Source: Branchiostoma floridae
Lineage: Eukaryota; Chordata; Leptocardii; Amphioxiformes; Branchiostomatidae
DNA: 64,000 nucleotides
Assembly: GCF_000003815.2 (NCBI RefSeq)
Contig: NC_049985.1
Coordinates: 13,171,567 to 13,235,566, forward strand
Reading direction: 5' to 3'
The stretch's first letter is position 1. Every line of letters starts with the position of its first letter. Position numbers and translations under genes: made by a program. The notes beneath the pieces are model-generated. The model was not told the origin of the DNA, searched no databases, and was given only the letters and a program-made list of their open reading frames with translations. Of the stretch, positions 47,851 through 57,216 are shown in pieces.

Positions 47851-49590
47851 CTAGAAATGATGCTTATCTGCAGCACTTTTAGACAATAAAAAGGAAAAAA
47901 AAATCGATATATCTTTAAGCTGAGAAGAAGAGAGGACAATACTGTAACCAACATTTATCACAGGTAACTTTGCTTACAAGTCACTTAAGCTCTCAGAAAA
48001 CTAAATGTTTCACATAAGAGATGTTAAGGCATTGGATAAAAAGTTGTGGCATGCTTCTAGGACTTAATGTGAGAAGACTTTGAACTATTCCTAATATAGG
48101 TATATGTTTGATATACCTGTACTGTACAAGAGTATCTGTCTTAAGAACAAGCTGTTTTGTACTTCTGTTTGCTTCTGTTGCTCTCTAAAAGAGGGTTTTG
48201 TCCACCGGAAAGCGGACCATAACAGATACCTGCATTTCAGCACCAAGGAAAGGGCCAATGGCTTCACATACATTATTGCACACTTCACACAGGGTCCTCC
48301 CCAAAGGATGGAATAAGGGAGGCCCTCCACTATACTCCTAGCCAGCTCCACTATACTCCTTTTGAAATTTAGTGTGCTTCTTCCCTATTTTCTTGGTTAG
48401 TTTTGCTAAAATCAATGAAAATTCACAGATTTTTGAGCCAAGTGGCATCACTTTTCCAGTGGGCATTGTGACGATTGTCTGCAAAAACTTGTGAATGGGC
48501 TATGATCAAAACAATAGTCATTTTGCCACTTCACAACAATGGAATCACAATGATATATTATACTTGTAGTATTTGATACCTTCTGTCTTTGCAAAATAAA
48601 CTCATTTACATGAAAGAGCAGTGCGTTGGTTTGGGTTATTTTTGCCAGCCCCTCCACTATACTAAAAAATTCTGGGGAGAACACTGCTTCACACCATGTA
48701 CATTCTAATGCATACTACCAACACAATGCATCTGTCCCTGCTGTCAAGAATGATTTATACACTGTACAGTGTGTTTAATTCAGAATGAAAAGTTTGAGGT
48801 TTTTAGTTATATCGGAGTCATGGCAATAATATGATATTGATAGAATATTAGTTTCCTGACCTCCAAGTATCCACACATCCTATCAATCAATGTCCTAACA
48901 CGACTTATGACATGCCCTATCTGCACGTCACCGCTGCAGACACCTAATTTCTCATACACTCACTCTGGGTATAAATAGGTCGGGGACTTGGCAGCTTCAT
49001 TGACTATTTATTGCACATTTTACTGTCAAAATTGGTGTTACCTGGAAGGGGCATTGGGTGGGTCAGTCTCCATTCACACTCGAAACAAGGCAGATATAAT
49101 GACCTAACTTCTGCAGGGGGCAATGGACAATTCCTGGATGCATTGTATTACTAACAAGCAAAGAAGAGCTGGAAACAACTGAACTATCTTCAGACAGAAG
49201 ACCCATGTTTTTCATGGAAACACATATTATTTCAAATGGCACTTTCACACAAAACTTTGAACAAAACATGTAAGTAAGAAAAGTAATCTCACACCAAGTT
49301 AGCCAGAATGAACTCAATGAATAGATGAGCTACTATCATGACAGAAAAGGCAGACTTGATGTACAGTATTCATAGGTTCAATACAACAGAGATGTATACT
49401 GACACTGATACCAGAGAAGTTTCCCAGCTCTTTTTGACAAGCATGATGAATCATAGCTAAATGCCCTTTTCTAAAGACTGGAACCCTTTGTAGTAGCATG
49501 CATGTTGGGTGAGTGACACAGCTGGTATCAAAATTCTTGGTCCAGAGGCAGGGTCACGAACCTTTGGACTATGTATACTTATATATCATT
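47851..49590. other. No gene recognised
   Basis: AT-rich DNA with a tandem partial repeat of a CTCCACTATACT word around 48325-48360, also seen near 48652. No exon is supported. Confidence 0.45.
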
Positions 49591-49608
49591 ACCTGCATGT
49601 ATGCAGGT
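49591..49608. repeat. 18-bp palindrome at the left edge of the tandem array
   Basis: ACCTGCAT-GT-ATGCAGGT: perfect 8-bp arms around a 2-bp centre, about 45-60 bp before the first repeat unit. It also marks the change from AT-rich to TG-rich DNA. It could be an element end, but I see no matching terminus on the other side. Confidence 0.7.
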
Positions 49609-49649
49609 ATGGTTTTGATGCTGGTGGGAACTTTTCGGTAGCCGGGGAT

Positions 49650-50275
49650 GTAGGGCGCCGTATCTCGAGAACGGATGGTGCGAGCACGACGATTTTTGGT
49701 ACGTGGGTTGGGGGTGGTAGCCTAACACTCAGGTTTGATTTTGGGCCTCCTGTCGTTTGAACTTGACATTGCAGGTGGCATTTTTGGTGTTTTTGGGGCA
49801 CTTTTGGCGCTGTGTGTCCGGAACGATACGCGCGATTGCGACGATTTTTGGTGCATGGGTGGGGGGTTGTTGCCTGTTGCCTAGGATTGACTTTGGGCCT
49901 TGTCGCGTTTGAACTTGACCCGGCAGGTCGAATTTTGTGTCCGGGAGGGGTGTTTCCGGAGTTATATCTTCTGAACGGCTGGTGCTGGCGCGATGATATT
50001 TGGCACATGTGTCGGCGGTGGCTGAATAATGCTCAATTTTGATTTTGGCGCCCTTGGTGCTTGAACTTGACATTTTAGGTTACCTTTTGTGCGGGCACGG
50101 GGCGTGCGCTGTATCTCCGGAACGCAAGGTACCATTGTGTTGCTATTTGGTACGTGAGTTGTTTGTGGTGTCCTGGTGGTCAGGTTTGATTTTGGGCCTC
50201 CTAGTGCTTGAACTTGATACTGTATAGGTTGACCCTGTTTTTGTGTGGTTGGGGCATCCTCCCAATATCTGCTTG
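49650..50275 (+). repeat. Four diverged copies of a 152-bp tandem repeat
   Basis: Anchors recur at fixed spacing: the GAACGG-type word at 49669, 49821, 49973 and 50120, and GAACTTGAC/T at 49759, 49911, 50063 and 50220. Intervals are 152, 152 and then 147/157 bp, showing one small shift in the last unit. Each unit runs GCGC-TATCTC-GAACGG, then a CGACGATTTTTGGTACGTGG-type block, then TTTGATTTTGGGCC, then TTGAACTTGAC and a T/G-rich spacer. The copies are well diverged. The plus strand is T/G-rich, so the minus strand is nearly stop-free. Because 152 is not a multiple of three, the long overlapping minus-strand frames (up to 139 codons) are a by-product, not a gene. The array is clearly GC- and CpG-richer than its flanks. 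Confidence 0.85.
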
Positions 50276-50509
50276 GTTTTAAAAACAGATTATGGTTGGG
50301 TGTAGAACCATCATCTGGCCTGGGCCACCTTCAATGTATCAGGTTACTTAGTGGCACTGACAGTTTGCCAGATGACGGGAGTGTACAAGATTATATATCT
50401 GTTGGTCAGGTATAATTGGAGTTTGCTTATTACTCTTTGTGGTGTTTCTAGAGCTGTATAGTACTGAGTTTTAAGTTTCGGTACAAGTTCCTTTACCCTG
50501 TTGGCAATC
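50276..50509. other. Spacer between tandem array and candidate gene
   Basis: T/G-rich DNA without repeat units. It may be the leader or promoter of the candidate gene starting at 50510. Confidence 0.3.
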
Positions 50510-50593
50510 ATGGTTGAACTTGAACTTAAACAGAAGAAGATGCAATTTTCTAATGTGGAGGAGAACTGTATAGAGTGTGGGCATAAGAGAAAG
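50510..50593 (+). CDS. Candidate small gene, exon 1 (Cys-x2-Cys motif)
   Basis: The ATG at 50510 opens 28 codons ending exactly at a donor (AGAAAG/GTATGTG, phase 0). The peptide is highly charged (MVELELKQKKMQF), then ENCIECGHKRK. The CIEC followed by His and basic residues is what one half of a zinc-binding site or a short nuclear motif can look like. The words TTGAACTTGAACTT just after the ATG echo the TTGAACTTGAC anchor of the neighbouring tandem array, so the exon may have arisen from a repeat copy. Exon 2 is proposed at 50727. No family is recognised. A mobile-element gene is a real alternative. Confidence 0.35.
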
Positions 50594-50726
50594 GTATGTG
50601 TATGATTTGTCCTGTGTTTCTTTTTGTTTCTTTGGTAATGCCATTTCCATACTGTATACAGGTAATTTGTTGTTTTGGGCTAGTCATATTCGCTTGGTTT
50701 TTGGGCCTGCTTAATCTATGGTACAG

Positions 50727-50975
50727 GCAGGGTTAAGTGGTGGAGGCTTAGCTTTGTTCTGTTTTAAATTCAGTATCGTTTGTTGCATTTTGTCGCGGCA
50801 AATATATGATGAAATTCCCCTTCTAAGCAACTGCTCATTGGTTTGCGGGGATGTTTGCTGGGTGTTTGCTCTGACTACAACAGCTTCTGAACTTTTCAAA
50901 GCTTCCATTGCCAGCAGCTTGCCATCTATAAATGGGATTGACAAGGACATTTTTCATAGTAAATTATGCTGTTAA
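50727..50975 (+). CDS. Candidate small gene, exon 2 (terminal)
   Basis: An acceptor CTATGGTACAG (ending 50726) continues in phase 0 from exon 1 for 82 codons to TAA at 50975, giving a predicted product of 110 residues over a 133-nt intron. The peptide starts with a Gly-rich, hydrophobic stretch (ALFCFKFSIVCCIL), then contains NCSLVCGDVCWVF, a Cys-rich segment, and ends in HSKLCC. It has eight or more Cys but no spacing I recognise. The pyrimidine tract before the acceptor is weak. The agreement of phase and open frame supports the join, but chance is not excluded. Confidence 0.28.
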   Translation, partial: AGLSGGGLALFCFKFSIVCCILSRQIYDEIPLLSNCSLVCGDVCWVFALTTTASELFKASIASSLPSINGIDKDIFHSKLCC

Positions 50976-53900
50976 ATTTGGCTTAGATACTACAGGAGAT
51001 TTAGGTTTGGGTTGGATGGATTGAATGAAAATATCATACCACCCTGGGGACTAACTGTTGCTGCTGCATGGGGGCTACCACTATTCATATTGTCTAATGT
51101 CTATGGAACTACAGATAAAAGTATCATTGGTCAAATTATGCAAGTAACATTCCGATGTCAAGTGAATAACACCCCAGAAATAAATCTTTAATGAATATCA
51201 TTGGAAGAACACAAACCAAGGAGACTTAGCAGCTGCATTAGGTCAGTACATTGAAATAGGAAGATATTAGTATATCATGTGACAGAGTAACTACATGTGC
51301 ATGGGCCATCTGAGACAAAAAAAGGTAGCGTCTCAACAACTTCAAAGTACTGTGGTTGGTTACATACTTAAGAAATCCAAAATAAGTAATGTTCATCCAT
51401 GTCCAAACTTACAAATTCAGAAAATGGAATTTCAGAGTCAGACTTTTGCATGGTGCACAACCAACACGGTAAAAAGCTCATTTTTCCAACCACGTACCAC
51501 AGACAAAAAGGCAAAAATACACAATAGGTCTACAGAAACCCAATACATTTCATGCAGGCCTGAGGTCTACGAACTCTTGTTTTAAATGCTTTCACAAACT
51601 TGTATCTAATTGTTTGGGAGATGTTTCATTATCAGTCACTTGGCAAACATTGATGACAAAATGACTAGAAATCTAAGTAGCAAATAAAAATACATGTTGT
51701 GATTAACCACAAGTTTTTTTGAGATGCATAGTTACAAGTTCCTCAAAAGTACTAAATAAGTTTCCATACCTAGGGCTCTCATCTATTATACAGAGAACGA
51801 AGTCACCATATGCTTCCTGAATATGGAATCAACTGCAGGTCACCAAGGGTCACAGAGAGGGTAATGGGTATCGAACAAGAAGACTGGACCATTAAACTTG
51901 CTCAAGCACTGCCACTGCTTATTAGAGCCTGCTCCATTCTATATTGATCAGGTTGAGCCAGGATTGCCCTTATCTTCAACAACTCTGAAGCTACTCTAAG
52001 ATTTTAAAAGGTTACCAGTTTCATAATAGGCCTGAAGTTCATACTACCTAAACCTATCCCCATTAGAATAATCAGAATAATGTTCTAGAGGCCTTCATAT
52101 CATCAAACAAAGTATATGCTTACATTCTCAGATGCTTGAAGATTTGAACTATTGCTGCCTCATGTAGTCATTAGGTTGTAAATTTCACACATAATGGCAT
52201 TGATGCTATTAAAATTTTGATATTCAGCAGTTAAGTGAACATTTTATGTGCCCTATGTATCCCAAAAGAAAAGGTTTTAGGTCAATTTTTCTGTAAATCC
52301 CCGTCTGACGAACATGATTAGGCTGAAGGCTGCCTCCTGAATACCAAGTATGGAAAGGTCCCTACAGGTCAATAAGATCACGACCTTAATGTCCAAACTG
52401 GTTCCGAAGTATCCTTGGTCCTCCTATTATCAAGATATCCCTCCTATACTACACCTTGATAATTCCAAGTACGAAAATGTTTTGGCCTTTGTAAAAGATC
52501 ATCCAGCTACAAATACTGCATAGTGAATTTAACAGAAAGGAACTAGTCATGGCAACAAAAATCAATAGCTGTGATTATTCTCTGACATGGTAACCATTAC
52601 TGGGCCAGAAAAATCCAATATATACCCCGAAAACAATTAGCACAAAATGTTCTGCGTCATGGAAGGAGCAATGTCATAGATTATTCATACTAAGTAACGA
52701 TGAGAGGCTATTCTCAAGTTGCAGAGGCTTGGTTGATTTTCTTGACTAGATACTTAAGGTGCATTTTAAGAAAGAGCTTGAACTTCTCATGTACATGTAG
52801 TCCTTCAATTCTGCAGTATGGTTTGAACTGCCAGGTGGCAGTAAGAAGTCAAGTCTAACAACAGATTGGAACATCACTGTCTTTCTATATTGCTATCATT
52901 TTCAACAGCATGGACAAACCTGAGCATCTATTTTTACTCACACACACAATACTATAAGGTGAACCTAATTAAGAGAAATAATTACGTTAATGACCTGGTC
53001 CTAAAACAAGTAGACAAAGTTTTTTTTTTATTGGCACACAATACAGGGTGAGTGTAATGGTATAGTATTGTGTGCAAGTAAATTGACAAAAGGCTATGGG
53101 GGGGAACTATTCTGCGTTTTGGTTAAGTGTTGCCTTTCTAGTCTTCATCTCAAATCTGTGGCAGAAAACTTCTTTTATTCCATTTGAACCTAACCAAGTC
53201 AAGCAAACCACACATGTACTATCCCATATTTACAGCACCATGACAATGACAAGGAATTAAAAACCGTAATGGTTTCCAAATTGACAATCATCTCAGCAGG
53301 TTTAAATCCTTTAACCCAATAATTGGAATTTGTGTCATGCGACATGCCTGTGACATTACCTCATCATTTTGCATTGCAGAATACAGGATATTGAAAGTCT
53401 AATTTATCTTAGGACTTAAGTGGCCAATAAATATGGTAATAGATCCAAACTATAGGTGTCCTTGTCAGTAGCTTTAATGACTCTCATTTAGTGTTTAACA
53501 GGTCATTAATTTTCCCACTTTTACAATTATTTGTGAGCAAACCCTGCTGTGAACTCAAAGTGCATATTTGATAGCATGGCATGTACCAACATTCACCTTG
53601 ACTTAAGTGCTGCTTTATGATAAACCAAAATGTTGTTAATCCTGAGATATTTTCAGTGCCAGTGAGGATCTCTTCAAATCCTAGACCTTTGCCTTTCAGT
53701 TTACATATGAGTCAGTTATCAACTTACCGACTTTAAACTTTTAAACCTTAATGCAGTGACTGAGTAATGGCTTTCACATGACCTAATATGAAACATGTAA
53801 ATATCAAAAGCAGCAATTGTGCACTAATAGTAACAACTTATCATTTAGTTTCACCTCAAGCGTGGCCTCTGAGACTATACGTTGACAAACTACCACTAAC

Positions 53901-55338
53901 TTGATCTTCAGTTTCTGAGCGATGTCTCTATAGTCCAATCCCACCCTGCCCCATACAGTGGTTAGGACCATCACCAAAATACCAAAGCTTCAAACGTACA
54001 TTAAAAACTGAACCTCTAACCCAAAGCAGCACAAGTCTTTTGCACATAACATTTTATGAGCTGTGTGCTCAACTTAACATCCATTTCTGCATTAGTTCTA
54101 GTTGATGTCAGCAGAAACTATATGTACATTATACACAATGTCATGTGTATTGCTGGTTATGTATATGTTGCTTGGCCAACACATTAAATGGCTCTCAATG
54201 ATTGTATCAAAAGCTTCTAGATCAACATGGTACCATTTTTTAACCAGATTTCAGTTGTTTATCTGGAAAGCATAATCATTCTAAAAGACCCCTTGAAAGC
54301 AGCATGCATGTCTAATTACTACTAAAAGGCACACTACAAAAAGATCTGAGCCCTTTACATTCTACAAGGTAGAGACCTTCAATATCTAATATTTCAAAGC
54401 TTAACCAATCATTACCTGTACATTATACCATTTCTTTTTTGTTCTGAACAGAAATGGTTAGTCAAAAAATGGTCCAAATTAGATAAGGGACAAAATTAAC
54501 CATAATGGACAAACATAATTACAAGCTAAGTTATGTTACAGAGTTCGGGGGTCACTAGGTTGTACACATTTATCCTCCATCCCCTAAGCCTGGAAATTAA
54601 TACTGATTACCCCACAGTACATTTATATCACGTCCCTGCTATTTGCCCATCCATTTTTTTGTTCCCTAATTTGATTATCGGGAAACAAAAGCCTCCTTTC
54701 TCTGACCTAAATGGCTGTTTCTGAGAGAAATGACCTGTTAGAAGATTAGTCTGTAATGTAATGTTCGGACTGATTCCTGCAGCACTCATTTAACTTTCCC
54801 TCAACACATTTGTCTTCTCTACCTGGTTAGCTTTGTACTGTGTTATCATTTGCTTGCAGTCATGAGAACGTGCAGATCTCATTACAGGGTTTTAAGGAAT
54901 GGAAAAGAATATGTGAAGTCATGTTTCAACTAAAAACGCTAATGCAGTTAGTGTGTTGCTGTTGTTTCTATGCTTCATCTTTGGTGTCTCTATAGTCTAA
55001 TGTTTCACTACATTTGTAGCTGCTTGAACAACAACTTATAACTGTTGGCCACAATCAAACTGTGTCTAAACACTAACTTGGCAAAAGTTTTGCATCATGT
55101 CCAAAGCTATCACCCAGTAAAAGTAGTTCACTTCAGTAGAGCTTAAGCTTATCAACAAGGAGCTTTCCTCAAACTCTGGAACTTTGACATTTCTCTGATG
55201 TGAGCCCTACCATCTACATGCATGAAACCAAATTCACATTGGTTACAGCAAAAGTCAGTATGGAAGGCTTAAATGAATGAAAAAAGGAATCTTTGGAGGA
55301 AACCAAGAAAATTTCATGTATGCATTTATACGTACAGT
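50976..55338. other. Non-coding DNA, no gene recognised
   Basis: Over 4 kb of AT-rich DNA with only short frames (96 codons at most, 51295-51585, no domain). A CATGTACATGTAG word occurs at about 52790. The right edge is the target-site duplication of the LINE at 55354. Confidence 0.6.
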
Positions 55339-55353
55339 ATAAAAACAAAATGA
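55339..55353 (+). repeat. LINE target-site duplication, left copy
   Basis: ATAAAAACAAAATGA, identical over 15 bp to 57202-57216. The LINE coding frame begins immediately after it. Confidence 0.85.
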
Positions 55354-57201
55354 TGACTGGGCAAAGTCCATAGATGACCCAAATGTTGCTTGTACCGCCG
55401 CGGTATTCCTGGACGTGCGACGCGCTTTCGACAGTGTATGGCACGACGGCCTTATCTACAAACTGTCGCGATACGGTGTCCAAGGCCCGCTCTCCAACTG
55501 GTTCTCCGACTACTTATCGGGTCGGAAACAACGTGTGATTATCAACGGCGTGGGATCTTCATGGGGGTCTACAACAGCTGGCGTCCCACAGGGAAGCATT
55601 CTTGGACCGTTGCTGTTCTTGATCTACCTGAACGACATTCAAGAGCTTCCCTGCAAATCCAGCATAAACTGTTTCGCTGATGACACCTCACTGTATAACT
55701 CTGGTCGCACGGCCCTCGAGGTCGCCAACACAACCAATGCCGACTTGCGCCTCGTCTCCAACTGGTTCCACGACTGGGGGCTCCAGTTACACCCCGACAA
55801 GTGTAAGGTCATGTGCATTAAGGCACTCCAAAGCAAAGTCAAACTACCCCCCATTTACTTAGCAGGTGAGCTCGTTGAAGAGGTGACCTGTTACACCCAC
55901 CTAGGGCTTACGTTACACTTCTCACTACGCTGGAAGGAACACGCAGAAGTGGTCTCCAGCAAGTCAAAGAAAGTCCTAGGACTGCTTAGCAAACTCCAAA
56001 GTAAGCTTCCTCGTGAAGCCATGGAGACTGCCTACAACACCCTCGTGCGCACGAAGCTAGAATATGCTTCCATCCTTTTAAGCAACATCGGTACCACTGC
56101 CAGCAAGTCTCTTGAACAAGTTCAGTATCATGCGGGACGTCTTGTCTCAGGTGCGATGGTGCGCACACCATATGCCAAATTACTGGACGAACTAGAGTGG
56201 GATACCCTCGCAGCCAGGAGAGATCACAACAGACTACTGATTATGTACAAACTGACATCAGGTTCTGTTCCACCTCATCTCCAGCCGTTAATCCCCACCA
56301 CTAGGAACAGTCAAAGACAACTAAATGTACGCCTTCGGAACGACACACACTTGCATGTTCCCCACTCCAGAACAAACACATACAAGAACAGCTTTGTCCC
56401 GTACACCACTCGTTTGTGGAACAGTCTACCGAAGGAAGTGAAGGAAGCCACCTCCTTTAACCTGTTCAAACGGAAGTGCAGAAACCACATGCTGTCAGCC
56501 CGTCATCACCAGAAGTACCGTAGGTTTGGTGAACGCCGCAGCAACATCCTTGCTACCAGACTCCGTCTTGGCTGGTGTCAGCTGAATTCCACGCTGGCCA
56601 AGTTCACCATCACCACTCGGAGATGCGCCTGTGGTGCAACATCGGAGACGGTTGCACACTTCCTCCTTCATTGCTCACTGTACACAGCGGCACGACAGTC
56701 ACTCACAACAGCTGTGCATCGTCTCGTGGAACGTCCCCTCTCCACTACCCTCCTACTCAACGGGTCTCCGGGTCACGACGACAATACAAACAGAAGTCTT
56801 TCGACCGCTTTTCATACTTACATCTTGTCAACAAGACGGTTTTAGCTACTTCCAGTCGTTCCCCCTGTACTTTGCTATTTAGATATGCGATGTCGCCCGT
56901 GGAAGTTCCAACATTGTTTGTACATAGCCTTTCCTCCAGATGACCTCTGATCTCCGAACTTGTGAACAAACTATTTTTGTGATATGAAGCATTTATGACT
57001 CGAATTGTATATTGCAAATAAGATTGTAGACTGATTTTAGATTAACATGTTAGATATGTTGTTAGTTTTTGATTATGCCATTGTTGTGCAGCGTCATGAT
57101 TTGTATTGTATATGTATGTATGTGGTCACGACATCAGCATATGCTGCCTATGTGTCCACATTGTATTGCCCTTGTTGCAATTTGAATAAATAAATAAATA
57201 A
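55354..57201 (+). mobile_element. CR1/Jockey-type LINE, plus strand, 5'-truncated, with 15-bp target-site duplication
   Basis: About 1.85 kb of GC-rich sequence inserted in AT-rich DNA. It starts inside the reverse-transcriptase palm region, continues through the C-terminus, a 3' untranslated region of about 340 nt with a short ATTGC/GCAAT hairpin (57165-57181), and an AAAT tandem tail (about 57185-57203). Exact 15-bp direct repeats flank it, so both ends of the insertion are defined to within the overlap between the A-rich tail and the duplication. 5' truncation with a target duplication is the normal product of LINE insertion. This is a different family from the LINE at 7.4-10.4 kb: different FADD/YADD box, C-terminus and base composition. 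Confidence 0.92.
55355..56845 (+). CDS. LINE reverse transcriptase, C-terminal fragment
   Basis: The frame is open from the insertion point (DDWAKSIDDPN, typical of the segment just before the first catalytic box) to TAG at 56845, about 496 codons. Visible motifs in order: the catalytic VFLDVRRAFDSVWHDG, GVPQGSILGPLLF, the catalytic FADD, and a thumb region with CYTHLGLTL and SLRWKEH. A C-terminal zinc-binding-like motif of the pattern C-x-C-x8-H-x4-C (RCACGATSETVAHFLLHC) is close to the end. No stop or frameshift interrupts it, suggesting a fairly young insertion. The N-terminal endonuclease, fingers region and initiation codon are absent, so this copy cannot encode a working enzyme. A GTG at 55415 is an ordinary valine codon, not a start. 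Confidence 0.9.
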   Translation, partial: DWAKSIDDPNVACTAAVFLDVRRAFDSVWHDGLIYKLSRYGVQGPLSNWFSDYLSGRKQRVIINGVGSSWGSTTAGVPQGSILGPLLFLIYLNDIQELPCKSSINCFADDTSLYNSGRTALEVANTTNADLRLVSNWFHDWGLQLHPDKCKVMCIKALQSKVKLPPIYLAGELVEEVTCYTHLGLTLHFSLRWKEHAEVVSSKSKKVLGLLSKLQSKLPREAMETAYNTLVRTKLEYASILLSNIGTTASKSLEQVQYHAGRLVSGAMVRTPYAKLLDELEWDTLAARRDHNRLLIMYKLTSGSVPPHLQPLIPTTRNSQRQLNVRLRNDTHLHVPHSRTNTYKNSFVPYTTRLWNSLPKEVKEATSFNLFKRKCRNHMLSARHHQKYRRFGERRSNILATRLRLGWCQLNSTLAKFTITTRRCACGATSETVAHFLLHCSLYTAARQSLTTAVHRLVERPLSTTLLLNGSPGHDDNTNRSLSTAFHTYILSTRRF

Positions 57202-57216
57202 ATAAAAACAAAATGA
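57202..57216 (+). repeat. LINE target-site duplication, right copy
   Basis: Exact 15-bp copy of 55339-55353, directly after the AAAT tail. Its A-rich start merges with the tail, so the true duplication could be a little shorter. Confidence 0.8.

Noticed and set aside
49560-49620. Helitron terminus at the 18-bp palindrome
   Set aside because: No CTRR-type end follows the hairpin at the required distance on either strand, and no matching start was found.
49589-50073. Long overlapping minus-strand frames of 139 and 114 codons
   Set aside because: They lie over the 152-bp T/G-rich tandem array. The minus strand is C/A-rich and so lacks stop codons, the period is not a multiple of three, and the apparent peptide repeat switches frame between units.
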